Positions 9,345-18,117 of a DNA stretch of 64,000 nt are shown here, one piece after another. The translations under genes were made by a program, and so were the position numbers. The notes beneath the pieces are model-generated. The model was not told where the DNA came from, did no database searches, and saw only the letters and a program-made list of their open reading frames with translations. Where the stretch lies: the NCBI GenBank assembly GCA_026386955.1, contig JAPLMQ010000312.1:48405-112404 (forward strand), in the 5' to 3' direction. The DNA is from Planctomycetota bacterium (GTDB lineage: Bacteria > Planctomycetota > Phycisphaerae > Phycisphaerales > Phycisphaeraceae). How positions within the stretch are numbered: position 1 is the first letter of the stretch; each line of letters begins with the position of its first letter.

Positions 9345-10937
9345 TCAGCGCTTGAACGCGCTGAGCAGGCCGCCCGCGGCCGATTGGTTGGGCGAGAGCG
9401 TGGTGCTCTTGCCGGCCTGGGCGGCGTCGGTGCGCTTGGTCTCCGCGGCCAATTGCTCGGGAGAGAGCTCGCCGTGGATGGGCATGAGGCGGAAGCCGTC
9501 GAAGCGGAACTCGTAGGCCCCCAGCTCGACGACCTGGTTGGGCTTGAGCACCGTCGGCCCGGTGATCTTGATCTGGTCGATGAGGATGCCGTTGCGCGAG
9601 CCCATGTCGGAGATGACGAATCCCTTGCTGGTGCGCTCGACCTTGGCGTGGACGCGCGACAGCGTCCTGCTGAGGTAGCGGACATCGCAGTCGGCGTCGC
9701 GCCCGATGGTGACGGAGCGCTCGCCCAGGGCGATGGGGGCGCTGCCCCACGACACGCGGTCGTCGAGGGCGTTGCCGATGCCCGCGCTGGAGCGGATGAC
9801 GGACTTGCCGGGGATGGCCGGGCCGGTGCGGTTGGGCGAGGCGGTGCCGGTTCCGGGGGCGCTTCCGGGAGCGGAGGCGGGGACAGAGGAGGCCGCCAGC
9901 GGGGCGGGCGTGGGAGCGGAGAGGGCCGCGGCCGTGCCCGAGGCGGGGCCGGGGAGGGACGCGGCGGACAGCCCGGCGGCGGTGCCGGGCTTGATTCCGG
10001 GCTGCACGCCCGATTGCGTGCCGGACTTGACGGCCGCCTGGATTCCGGACTTCGCCCCGGTCTGCGTGCCGGGCTGTGTCCCTGCCTTGGCGCCCGGCAT
10101 CGGCGGCGCGCCGGGGACAGGCCTGCCCGCCGGCGTGGTCCGGGCCTGGGCCCCGTGGGCACGGAAGCTGTCGACCAGCCCGCGGTGCGAGGCCAGCTTG
10201 CTCTGCCCGCTGAGGCTCATCAGCAGGTCGAACGCGCCCTCGCCGTTGGCGTCCTGCAGGTTCGGGTCGGCCCCATGTTCGAGCAGGTACTGGATCAGCA
10301 CCACCACGAGTTCGGTGTTGACCGGGTGATGGCCGGGGGAGGGCTCGCAGGCGACCACCGCGAGATGCATCGGCGTCCGTCCGCGGTCGTCCTGGGCGTT
10401 GACGTCGGCCTTGGCCTGGAGAAGAAGCTTGACGGTGTCGAGCGAGCCGCAGTAAGTCGCCAGGTGCAGCGCGGAGAGGTTCTCCTTGTTGCGCACCGTG
10501 GCGGGGGCGTTGCGGGAAATCAGGAGGCGGACGACATCGTCGAAGCCGTGGCTGGCCGCCTCGAAGAGCGGGGTCGAGCCCAGGAGGTCGGCGACGCTGG
10601 GGTTGGCATGGGCGTCGAGGAGCAGCGCGACGATGTCGGCGTGGTCGCCCGCCGCCGCGAGATGCAGGGCCGTCGCGCCAGAAGCCGTCGTGGCGTCGAC
10701 ATCGACCTTGAGCGGCAGGAGGATCTCGACGACCTCTGCATGCCCGTAGCGTGAGGCGAGGTGGAGGGCCGTGGCGCCTTCCTCGAACTCGGGGTGCTTC
10801 TTGTGCACCGCCGGCGTGACGCGGATGCCGATGAGCGCCACCTTGCGGGCGAGTTGCTCCCGCACCTTGGCGGCGTCCCCGGCGCGGGCGGCGGTGAACA
10901 GCGTCATTTCGGATTTGTGGAGCAGAAAATCGAGCAT
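9345..10937 (-). CDS. Ankyrin-repeat protein with C-terminal FHA domain
   Basis: 530 residues from ATG 10937 (MLDFLLHKSEM). About six to seven ankyrin repeats fill residues 10-270 (ATALHLASRYGHAEVVEILL, SALHLATYCGSLDTVKLLL, TPMHLAVVA, EHGADPNLQDANG). A linker of about 130 residues follows, made of near-repeats such as AGTQPGTQTGAKSG and KSGTQSGVQPGIKPG. The FHA domain (about 400-480) has the phosphothreonine-binding signature GRDADCDVRYLSRTLSRVHA and GSRNGILID. FHA domains read phospho-Thr marks from Ser/Thr kinases, so this is probably a signalling adaptor. There is no signal peptide, so it is cytoplasmic. No Ser/Thr kinase gene lies in the window. Confidence 0.85.
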   Translation of the reverse strand: MLDFLLHKSEMTLFTAARAGDAAKVREQLARKVALIGIRVTPAVHKKHPEFEEGATALHLASRYGHAEVVEILLPLKVDVDATTASGATALHLAAAGDHADIVALLLDAHANPSVADLLGSTPLFEAASHGFDDVVRLLISRNAPATVRNKENLSALHLATYCGSLDTVKLLLQAKADVNAQDDRGRTPMHLAVVACEPSPGHHPVNTELVVVLIQYLLEHGADPNLQDANGEGAFDLLMSLSGQSKLASHRGLVDSFRAHGAQARTTPAGRPVPGAPPMPGAKAGTQPGTQTGAKSGIQAAVKSGTQSGVQPGIKPGTAAGLSAASLPGPASGTAAALSAPTPAPLAASSVPASAPGSAPGTGTASPNRTGPAIPGKSVIRSSAGIGNALDDRVSWGSAPIALGERSVTIGRDADCDVRYLSRTLSRVHAKVERTSKGFVISDMGSRNGILIDQIKITGPTVLKPNQVVELGAYEFRFDGFRLMPIHGELSPEQLAAETKRTDAAQAGKSTTLSPNQSAAGGLLSAFKR

Positions 10938-11423
10938 CGTCGCACCCCAACCGGGACCTGGGTCGACACGACAGCGCCGAGCTCCGAGACCAGCTCGGGA
11001 CGGGACTGTCACCTTCCGTCCGCGCGGGCGACTGAGTCGCCCTCGCCAACGGACCCTCGGATTCTCTCTCGATTTCCCACTGCAGATGAACCCTCGGCAC
11101 CCACCGCCGATGGTCCGTTCGGACTTCCGACGACCGCAGGCTTGGCCGGGGCTCTCACCTCCGGCCGCACTAGCGATCGTGGCGCGCCTGGGACGCGCCT
11201 CGGGACATCGTTCGCAACTGCATCGAGCACGGGCCCCGACACGGCCGCAACCGTCCCCCCTTCCCTTCTGAGTACGCCGACGGAACCGCCGACGTTTCAA
11301 CATGCTAAGGACTAATCTTCATCTAATCAATGCATCGGCGGGGCTAGGAAGCAAATTTCAAAGCGAAGGATGTGATTTGACTTATGGGAACTTGGGCAAA
11401 ATTCACGCTCGCGGAAACGCTTG
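10938..11423. other. Intergenic gap with no recognised gene
   Basis: About 490 bp upstream of the ankyrin-FHA gene and downstream of the 11455-12990 gene, both on the minus strand. Open frames on both strands here look like GC-rich noise. The part from about 11300 to 11400 is markedly more AT-rich than its surroundings and is the likely site of the ankyrin-FHA promoter, but I could not assign convincing -35 and -10 boxes. Confidence 0.5.
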
Positions 11424-11444
11424 GCATCAGGGTTCCCCTGATGC
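11424..11444 (-). terminator. Hairpin, probable terminator
   Basis: A perfect 9-bp stem (GCATCAGGG with CCCTGATGC) and a 3-nt loop, beginning 11 nt beyond the stop codon of the minus-strand gene at 11455. There is no uridine run after it, so termination would be weak or need Rho. Confidence 0.5.
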
Positions 11445-11454
11445 TCTGCCGTCG

Positions 11455-12990
11455 TCATGATTGGATGGGTGATTCAGCGCCCCCCGTCGCCGCCACCTCC
11501 GCGGCGATCTTCTTAAAGATCGGCACCCAGGTTTTCGCCGCCCACCATGGGATGATTGGCCGAGCCCCGTGGAGCAGGCAAAACCGGTAGGCCGCCTCCA
11601 TCTGCCCCCCGGCTTCGCTCGCGTCGCGGATCTGCACCACAAACGGCAGCCCCGGACGCAACCACTGGAACAGCGCGACATCCCCCGCGGTGATCGCCGG
11701 CCCGAACCGGAATCCTCCCGCGCCCGGGGTGCCGTCGACATAGGCGTTGGTGTATCCGCCGATATGCGGGGCCAGCACGTCGACCAACCGCTCGGCGAAC
11801 CCCGCGCCGATCCGCCGCTTTGCCCACTGGCTGGCGCGGAGGGCCGCCGTGAAAACCACATCATTGGGGCGCGTGCCGACCTCGTCGCCGTAGATGAAAT
11901 CGAAGCCCATGTCGAGGGCGCGGTTGAAGTCGGCGACCAAGGCGTCGATCTCGTCGATCCGCCGGGCCCGCACGCCCGCGGGCATCCCAAGACTCGCGGG
12001 GGCCGACGGATCGGTGACGATCCCGACCCGCGCGCCCAGCCCGACGCGCATCGGCCCCGCGGCGGCGATCAACGCGGAGGCGGCGCGGGCGATCCGCGCC
12101 GGGGCGAACTCTGCGTTCAACATCGTCGGCGGAGCGCAGCCGCCCGGGTCCCACAACACCAACTCGGCGCAGCCCAGGTCGCGGCAGATCTTCACTTGGT
12201 CGAGCGCCCAGGCCGTCGGGGCCTCGCCGGTGAGGTCGTGCCCGCCCTTGTAGCCGAAGGGATTGCCGGGGTTGACCAACCCGGGCTGGCTCATCGCGAA
12301 GGCGGCGACGATTGGCTCGCGCGTCGTCGCGTAGCCGTAGGTGGGGAACCGCCGCCAGTGGGAGTCGCGGTACGGCTCCAGCAGATACCGTTTGTCGATG
12401 CCCCCCGCCATCGCGCTGCAGCGGATCGCGAACCGCAGCGTCGCTGATCCGCCCGGCGCGACCGGCTTGCGCATGAAGAACAAAGGAAACAAATCGGGAG
12501 TGCCGGGCGGGCGGCGGATGAGGTTCTTGGGCGTCTCCTCCTCGCCCAGCGGGCAGAACGACCAGCCGATGCTCTGCCCCGGGGCCTGGCCGACCATCGC
12601 CCACGCGCCGAGGCGCTGGCGCGTGCCGGGGTGGCCGATGCTCCAGGTGTTGAGGGCCCAGCTCATCTGGATCGCCTCGACGCTCCCGCAGTCGACCGGC
12701 CCGGGCAGGCGGAGTTGCGGGATCTCAAGCGACAGCCAAGGGAGCGCGAACGAGGGATGGGCGTTGCGGACGGTGAGCGTGCCGATGGCGGTGTCGCCCG
12801 AGACGGACCACACGAGCCGCGAGGTGACGCCGTCCGACGGCTTCTCGACGCTCGGGCGGGCGGGCGACCCCTGCGCGGGCCAGTAGGGCCAGGCGTCGAG
12901 CAGGCGCACGAGGCCGTCGCAGACCGTGACGTCTCCGACGCGGATGAACAGGGCGTTGTCGGGGCGAACGACGATGGTGGTGTCGAGCAT
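11455..12990 (-). CDS. Hypothetical protein, possible TIM-barrel glycan enzyme
   Basis: 511 residues. The start is ATG 12990 (MLDTTIVVRPDNALF), with a GGAG ribosome site 8-11 nt upstream; open sequence further upstream is noncoding. I do not recognise the family. The N-terminal half reads as beta-rich (SRLVWSVSGDTAIGTLTVRN) and the C-terminal half as a barrel: VKICRDLGCAELVLWDPGG, RRIDEIDALVADFNRALDMG, then DFIYGDEVG, GGYTNAYVDG and a C-terminal WWAAKTWVP. The acidic residues at strand ends (LWDPGG, YGDEVG) resemble glycoside hydrolase active sites, which is inference only. No signal peptide is visible. A hairpin lies just past its stop. Confidence 0.6.
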   Translation of the reverse strand: MLDTTIVVRPDNALFIRVGDVTVCDGLVRLLDAWPYWPAQGSPARPSVEKPSDGVTSRLVWSVSGDTAIGTLTVRNAHPSFALPWLSLEIPQLRLPGPVDCGSVEAIQMSWALNTWSIGHPGTRQRLGAWAMVGQAPGQSIGWSFCPLGEEETPKNLIRRPPGTPDLFPLFFMRKPVAPGGSATLRFAIRCSAMAGGIDKRYLLEPYRDSHWRRFPTYGYATTREPIVAAFAMSQPGLVNPGNPFGYKGGHDLTGEAPTAWALDQVKICRDLGCAELVLWDPGGCAPPTMLNAEFAPARIARAASALIAAAGPMRVGLGARVGIVTDPSAPASLGMPAGVRARRIDEIDALVADFNRALDMGFDFIYGDEVGTRPNDVVFTAALRASQWAKRRIGAGFAERLVDVLAPHIGGYTNAYVDGTPGAGGFRFGPAITAGDVALFQWLRPGLPFVVQIRDASEAGGQMEAAYRFCLLHGARPIIPWWAAKTWVPIFKKIAAEVAATGGAESPIQS

Positions 12991-13029
12991 GGCGGGCTCT
13001 CCGGAAATGCCGCGCGGCGGGCGCGGCGT

Positions 13030-13063
13030 GGGGTGGAATGGGATGGGATGGGATGGAACTGGG
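13030..13063. repeat. Short GGGAT tandem repeat
   Basis: A run of imperfect 5-bp units (TGGAATGGGATGGGATGGGA) in the gap before the ceramidase-like gene. It is strand-biased (G on the plus strand) and could form a G-rich secondary structure; it is more likely a slippage-prone simple repeat. Confidence 0.6.
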
Positions 13064-13259
13064 GGACGCGTGAAGACGGGCCGAAGGGTGTGACGGAAAA
13101 ACAGTGGCCCCCCTGTAAGACCCGCACACGTGTCCGGCCAAATCCGGACAAGCGGCGAAAAACAAGGGGTTATGGCGCTCCCAGGCGCGTCCGAAAGAAT
13201 TATTTTTCGTGGTAGGCTGGCGCGCCCGCGGATGATGCGGGACACGAAAGGGAATTTCC

Positions 13260-14531
13260 ATGACGCTCCAAGCCGGTTTCGCCGAAGTCGACATCACGCC
13301 CCCCCTCGGCACGAACAAGATCGGCTGGCTCAAGCTGCTGGTGATCGACAGCATCCACGACCCGCTCTACGCGCGGGCGGCCGTCATCGAATCGCCCGCG
13401 GGGCGCGTGGGTTTCATCGCGCTCGACACGCTGAGCGTCCGCTGGTCGACCGTCCGCGCCATCCGCGAGCGCATCACGCGCGAACTGAACTTCCCCGGCG
13501 AGGCCGTGATGGTCGGCGCGACGCACAACCACGGCGGACCCGCGGTGGCGACCATCGGCGAATCCCCGCGCGACGAGAAATACCTGGCCGACCTGGTCGA
13601 CAAGTGCGTTCTCGCCTTCGGCCGGGCGATCAAGGCCAGCGTGCCCGCCCGCGTGGCCATGGGCAGCGGCTTCGAGTTCAACATCAGCTTCAACCGCCGC
13701 GTCATCACGCGCAACGGCGTCGTCCGCACCCACGGCACCTTCACCGACCCCGCCTCGCTCTGCCTCGAAGGGCCGATCGACCCCGAGGTCGCCGTGCTCG
13801 CCGCCAAGTCGCTCGACGGCCGGCCGCTGGGGGCGATCGTCAACTTCACCTGCCACCCCACCCACCTGGGCGGCGACGGCACCTGCACCGCGGGCTGGCC
13901 CGGCGTCTACGCCGACGAGATGAAGAAGCGCGGCTGGCCTGTCCCGCTCTTGCTGCAGGGCGCCGCCGGCGAGATCGCGACCGCCGACCCCGCCTCGGGC
14001 AAGTCGATCTCGATGGAGGAGATGGGGGCCGTGCTCGCCGCCGACGCGCAGAAGATCATCGACGCGACGCCCTTCCGCGAGGCCCTCGACCGCATCGGCT
14101 CGGGGCAACGCACCGTCCAACTCCCCTACCGCCAGGCGTCCGACGAGGAGATCAAGGGCACGCTCAAGGGCGCCCAGCGCTTCGTCGACCCGGCGATCTA
14201 CGACCGTGGCATGCCCATGCTGCTCGAGCGCATCCGCACACGGAAGATCCAGCCCGCCGAGGTGCAGGCGATCTTCCTGGGCGAGCGAGCCTACGTCTCG
14301 ATCCCCGCGGAATACTTCGTCGGCCCGGGCCTGCGGATCAAGGAGGAGGCCCGCCCGGCACACGCGCTGATCGTCGGCTACGCCAACGGGATGGTCGGCT
14401 ACGTCCCCAGCGCCGAGGCCTTTCAGCGCGGGGGCTACGAGACGACCTTCGCGATGTCGAGCAGGCTCGCCCCCGAGGCGGCGAACATCCTCTCCGACGC
14501 GGCGATCGACTTGGTCAAGCGCGGGGTGTGA
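13260..14531 (+). CDS. Neutral/alkaline ceramidase-like N-terminal domain protein
   Basis: 423 residues, ATG preceded by AGGGAA at a good distance. It matches the N-terminal domain of neutral/alkaline non-lysosomal ceramidases: FAEVDITPPLG at the start, a metal-ligand cluster GATHNHGGP, and NFTCHPTHLGG. The stretch that in true ceramidases carries the nucleophilic Ser (NQGDVSPN-like) reads QGAAGEIATAD, so the ceramidase reaction is doubtful. There is no signal peptide. Planctomycetes carry many such single-domain proteins beside sugar and lipid catabolism genes, and hydrolysis of another amide or ester is possible. It converges on the gamma-glutamyltransferase gene across a 41-bp palindrome. 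Confidence 0.8.
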   Translation: MTLQAGFAEVDITPPLGTNKIGWLKLLVIDSIHDPLYARAAVIESPAGRVGFIALDTLSVRWSTVRAIRERITRELNFPGEAVMVGATHNHGGPAVATIGESPRDEKYLADLVDKCVLAFGRAIKASVPARVAMGSGFEFNISFNRRVITRNGVVRTHGTFTDPASLCLEGPIDPEVAVLAAKSLDGRPLGAIVNFTCHPTHLGGDGTCTAGWPGVYADEMKKRGWPVPLLLQGAAGEIATADPASGKSISMEEMGAVLAADAQKIIDATPFREALDRIGSGQRTVQLPYRQASDEEIKGTLKGAQRFVDPAIYDRGMPMLLERIRTRKIQPAEVQAIFLGERAYVSIPAEYFVGPGLRIKEEARPAHALIVGYANGMVGYVPSAEAFQRGGYETTFAMSSRLAPEAANILSDAAIDLVKRGV

Positions 14532-14541
14532 ATAGCTCGCG

Positions 14542-14582
14542 TCTGATCAGAGCCGGACACACAGTGTCGGGCTCTGATCAGA
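14542..14582. repeat. Palindromic repeat, family P3, compact copy
   Basis: A near-perfect 41-bp palindrome whose outer block is TCTGATCAGAGCC with its complement GGGCTCTGATCAGA, and whose centre is ACAC/GTGT. The same end sequences flank a 228-bp element at 61024-61251. It lies between convergent stops and could work as a bidirectional terminator. Confidence 0.75.
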
Positions 14583-14609
14583 AATCATCACAGTCATCGC
14601 CCGCGGCGA

Positions 14610-16226
14610 TCACTCCGCCCCCGCCGCCGAGACGGCGCTGCCCCCGCGGGTGGCGCGCGACTCGCGCAAAAACTCCGCGACGTTGAGCACGCCCGCCAGC
14701 GCCCCGGCCTCCTTCACCTCATGCCCCAGCGCCCGGACGCCATCCATCAGGGCCGGGCCGGCGTTGGTCGTCATGCTCAGAGGCTCGTTCATCTCCACGT
14801 GCAGGCGCGGGGCGATCGACGCTTGATGCCCCGTCCACCCGCGGTCGACCATGAGCTGCACCGCGCGGGGCATCACCGAGATGATGATCCGCCCGCCGGG
14901 CAAGCCCAGGGCGGCGTCGCGCGTCGGCGAGGTGAGGAGCAGCGGCGAGGTGTTGTTGAGCGGGCGCTTGCCCGGGGCGATGGAGTTCACCCGCCCGGGG
15001 CGCGGGTCGAGCCGGCACATCCCGTGCCCGAGGATGATGCCCCAGCCCGGCACGGTGACGCACGAGCCGAAGGACATGCCCTGCGAGATCGTCATCGACG
15101 CCAGCCCGCCCCGCGCGTCGGCCGCGGAGACGTGCAGCGTGCCGTTGGGCCCGTCGGTGTCGGCCGGGGGGACGAAGCGGTCGACCTGGTCGGGGAAGAG
15201 GCGCAGCGTCTCGACGCGCCCGGCGTTGTAGTCCTTCGAGAGCAGGCGAGCGATGGGCACGGGCGAGAAATCCGGGTCGGCCAACCACTGGATGCGGTCG
15301 CGCCAGGCGAGCTTGAGCACCTCGCCGAGCAGGTGGAAATAGCGCGGCGAGTCCTCCTTCGGGAAGTCGAGGCATTCGAGCATCTGCAGCGTCTGGAGCG
15401 TGGAGATGCAGCCGTTGGGGAGGATGGCGCCGTGGACCGTTGCGTCACGGTAGGTGACGACATAGGGCTCGGTGACTCGCGGCTGATAGCTCGCCATGTC
15501 GGCGCGGGTGAGGATCCCACCGAGGGCCTGCACGTGGTCGGCGATCGCGCGGCCGATCTGCCCGTCGTAGAAGTCCCGCCAACCCGCGGCCGCGACGCGG
15601 GCGAGCGTCTTCTCCATTTCGCGCCGGTGCCAGCGGTCCTGCGGGCCGGGCACCTTGCCCTCGGGCATGAGGTGGGCGGCGGTGGCCTCGAACCGGCGGA
15701 GGTTCTTCTCGCCGTTCCTGATCGCGTCGGAGACCTCCTCGTAGGGGAAGCCTTGCTCAAGCAGGGCGAGCGAGGGCTCGATGATCCGGGCCCAGGGCAG
15801 CTTGCCCCAGCGCTCGTGGATGATGCCCATGCCCGCCATCATGCCCGGCGCGGAGACCGCCAGCGGGCCGACGATGTTGGCGTTGCCCGGGACGGAACAG
15901 GAGTACTCGCCCTCGTTGAGCCAGCCGTTGGCCCAGGACATGGGCTGGATGTCGAACATCCTCTCGTGCGCGGCCGCGGGGGCGACGCCGTTGGCGTCGA
16001 TGGAGAAGATCGGCTGCCCCTCCGCCGAGCGGACCAGCGCGGAGCAGACATACCCGCCCACGCCCGTCTGGTTCGGGCGCAGCATGCAGCAGGCGAAGCT
16101 GGCGGCGACGGCGGCGTCCATCGCGTTTCCGCCGGCCTCGAGCACGCGGGCCCCGATCGCCGCCGCCGCGGGCGGGTTGGCCGCGACCACGCCGACCTCC
16201 GAGGTGACTTCAACGCCTTCGATCAT
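14610..16226 (-). CDS. ggt: Gamma-glutamyltransferase family protein
   Basis: 538 residues from ATG 16226 (MIEGVEVTSEVGVVAANPP), with AGGGAG upstream. Conserved family features: AGGNAMDAAVAASFAC near the N terminus, GGYVCSALV, then the autocleavage region NGTLHVSAADARGGLASMT whose Thr would be the catalytic N terminus of the small subunit, and the PLNNTSPLLL and LGLPGGRII blocks. Ntn-hydrolase fold. The family cleaves or transfers gamma-glutamyl groups; many non-glutathione members exist. No signal peptide is seen, although many GGTs are exported. The start overlaps the mqnD stop by 4 nt (ATGA), so translation is coupled to mqnD. Confidence 0.88.
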   Translation of the reverse strand: MIEGVEVTSEVGVVAANPPAAAAIGARVLEAGGNAMDAAVAASFACCMLRPNQTGVGGYVCSALVRSAEGQPIFSIDANGVAPAAAHERMFDIQPMSWANGWLNEGEYSCSVPGNANIVGPLAVSAPGMMAGMGIIHERWGKLPWARIIEPSLALLEQGFPYEEVSDAIRNGEKNLRRFEATAAHLMPEGKVPGPQDRWHRREMEKTLARVAAAGWRDFYDGQIGRAIADHVQALGGILTRADMASYQPRVTEPYVVTYRDATVHGAILPNGCISTLQTLQMLECLDFPKEDSPRYFHLLGEVLKLAWRDRIQWLADPDFSPVPIARLLSKDYNAGRVETLRLFPDQVDRFVPPADTDGPNGTLHVSAADARGGLASMTISQGMSFGSCVTVPGWGIILGHGMCRLDPRPGRVNSIAPGKRPLNNTSPLLLTSPTRDAALGLPGGRIIISVMPRAVQLMVDRGWTGHQASIAPRLHVEMNEPLSMTTNAGPALMDGVRALGHEVKEAGALAGVLNVAEFLRESRATRGGSAVSAAGAE

Positions 16227-17164
16227 CGAGGGCTCCCTAGCTCCGGCTCCACAAAATCCACTTCGCCCACGTCCGGCGTCAGGCCCGCCTTCGCGCCTTC
16301 GCCCAAAAGGAGGTTCACCGCTTTTCGCCCGCGCGGGCCGTAATCCAGCGTCCACTTGTTGACGTACATCCCGACAAAACGGTCGGCCAAATCCGAGCCC
16401 ATGTCGCGGGCGTAGTTCAGCGCGAAGCGCACCGACTCGTCGCGGTGCTCCAGGGCGTGACGGATCGATGCGAGCAAAATCGAGCAGACCTCGCGCATCG
16501 CCTGGGGGCCCAGGTCGCGCCGGATCGCGTTGCCTCCCAGCGGCAGCGGCAGGTCGTGCTTCTGCGTCCACCATTTCCCCAGGTCGACCACGCAGGCGAG
16601 GCCGGCCTTCTCGAATGTGAGCTGCCCCTCGTGGATGATCAGCCCCGCGTCGAACTCCCCGGCCGTGACGCGCTCGATGATCTGGTCGAACGGCACGGCC
16701 TCATAGCGGAACGCGCCCTTGCCCAGCAGCAGCGACATCGCGAGGAAGGCCGTCGTCCGCTCGCCCGGGATGGCGATCTTCACGCGCCGAAGGTCGTCGA
16801 CGGTCAACCGCTTCGCGGCCGGGGCAACGACCATCGGGCCGTAGTTGTCACCCATGGACGAGCCGCAGCTCGTCAGGGCGTACCGCCCCGCGACGAAGGG
16901 GTATTGATGGACGCTGATCGCGGTGATCTCCAACTCGCCTCGTGCGGAGCGCACGTTGAGCGACTGGATGTCCTCCAGCACGTGGACGAAGCGGAAGCGC
17001 CCGGTGTCGATCTGCGGGCGGTAGCGCTTCCCGTTGAGCTCGAAGTCGGCGAGGGGGAACCACATGAACGCGTCATCGGGGTCGGGCGAATGGCCCAGAC
17101 GAAGCGTGATCTGGCTGGAGTCGGACGGGGGCGACGGAATGGGGCGGGAGTTCGGGGCGCTCAT
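16223..17164 (-). CDS. mqnD: 1,4-dihydroxy-6-naphthoate synthase (futalosine pathway)
   Basis: 313 residues. The MqnD signature HSPDPDDAFMWFPL is near residue 25, followed by IQSLNVRSARGELEITAIS, SCGSSMGDNYGPM and IAIPGERTTAFL. MqnD converts cyclic dehypoxanthinylfutalosine to 1,4-dihydroxy-6-naphthoate, so the cell should make menaquinone by the futalosine route; the other mqn genes are not in the window. It is the first gene of a two-gene unit with the gamma-glutamyltransferase, overlapping it by ATGA. The pairing is unexpected functionally. Confidence 0.92.
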   Translation of the reverse strand: MSAPNSRPIPSPPSDSSQITLRLGHSPDPDDAFMWFPLADFELNGKRYRPQIDTGRFRFVHVLEDIQSLNVRSARGELEITAISVHQYPFVAGRYALTSCGSSMGDNYGPMVVAPAAKRLTVDDLRRVKIAIPGERTTAFLAMSLLLGKGAFRYEAVPFDQIIERVTAGEFDAGLIIHEGQLTFEKAGLACVVDLGKWWTQKHDLPLPLGGNAIRRDLGPQAMREVCSILLASIRHALEHRDESVRFALNYARDMGSDLADRFVGMYVNKWTLDYGPRGRKAVNLLLGEGAKAGLTPDVGEVDFVEPELGSPR

Positions 17165-17205
17165 CGGAGCATTGTAGAGCCGGCGAAATCCACCGCAGGG
17201 CTGCG

Positions 17206-17245
17206 TCAGACGGAGGTCCGGCGGAGGTCCGGCGGACGCCCGACG
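17206..17245. repeat. Short tandem repeat
   Basis: An 11-bp direct repeat (CGGAGGTCCGG, twice) and a diverged third unit in the 93-bp gap between the lipoprotein gene and mqnD. Confidence 0.5.
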
Positions 17246-17257
17246 GCGAAGCAGCGA

Positions 17258-18046
17258 CTACCGCGCCGCGGCCACCGGCTGGGTGGCGGGCGGCGTCGCG
17301 GGGCGGGCGGGCTTGGGCGCGGCGGAGGACGAGGGCTGAGTCGCGGAATCCGGGATCCCGGCCGGGGCGCGGTCCTCGCCGGGCGTGACGTTGACCGAGC
17401 GGCGGATGATCGCGGTGAGCAGCCGCTGCTCGAGGTACGGGTCGCGCCCCACGGCCTGCCAGTAGATCGGCTTGATGCCGCGGGCGGCGAGCTCGGTGGG
17501 GACCTCGGGCATCTCGTTGATCATCGCCGGACCGCGGGTGGAGCCGGCGAGCCGGCGGGTGGGGATCTGCAACTGCTCGATGTGGACCTCGACGCCGAGC
17601 TGGTAGGTGCCCGCGCGGGCGGGCATCGTCGTCGGGGCGTTGCTGGCCGCGGGCGCCGCGGCGGAGACGGGCAACGAGTCCGACTCGGGCTGCGTGGCCG
17701 CGGAAGCGGGATCGATGCGGACGGTCACGAGCCGGCGCTGGCTGTTGAGCGTCGCGGTCTCGGCCTGGTAGACGGTGGTGTTGGTGTCGCGCCACGGCTC
17801 GATGATCGTGGGCGAGGGCAGCGGCTTGGTCGTCACGCGCCCGAAGCGGTAGTCCTGCCGGTCGACGGCGAACCCCTGGGCCCGCAGCTCGAGGACGGAG
17901 GCGGTGAAGACGCGGTCGAACTCGCGCGGGTCGATCTCGAAGGGGTTGGCGACGGGCGACTTCACCGCGCGCGAGCACCCGCCCAGCAGGACCAGGGCGG
18001 CCAGCAAGCGCAGCCCTCGCGACGCGACCTTTCGGCTCGGCTTCAT
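17258..18046 (-). CDS. Lipoprotein of unknown function with ATQP repeats
   Basis: 262 residues. The N terminus RGLRLLAALVLLGGC ends in a lipobox (LGGC, Cys 24), so it is a predicted lipoprotein. The body (RVFTASVLELRAQGFAVDRQD, then FGRVTTKPLPSPTIIEPW and RRLVTVRID) looks like a beta-rich periplasmic domain. I do not recognise it. Three ATQP tetrapeptides occur, two of them in a Pro/Ala-rich tail (PPATQPVAAAR). It is divergent from the sialate O-acetylesterase gene, sharing a 71-bp promoter region. Confidence 0.75.
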   Translation of the reverse strand: MKPSRKVASRGLRLLAALVLLGGCSRAVKSPVANPFEIDPREFDRVFTASVLELRAQGFAVDRQDYRFGRVTTKPLPSPTIIEPWRDTNTTVYQAETATLNSQRRLVTVRIDPASAATQPESDSLPVSAAAPAASNAPTTMPARAGTYQLGVEVHIEQLQIPTRRLAGSTRGPAMINEMPEVPTELAARGIKPIYWQAVGRDPYLEQRLLTAIIRRSVNVTPGEDRAPAGIPDSATQPSSSAAPKPARPATPPATQPVAAAR

Positions 18047-18117
18047 GCGCGCAGTCTACTCCCTGGGCTCGCCCGCAGGCAACCGCGCGAGGACGGGGGC
18101 GGGCATAATGGCGCGTC

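Noticed and set aside
13030..13063. CRISPR-like or iteron array
   Set aside because: The units are 5-bp simple repeats without spacers.
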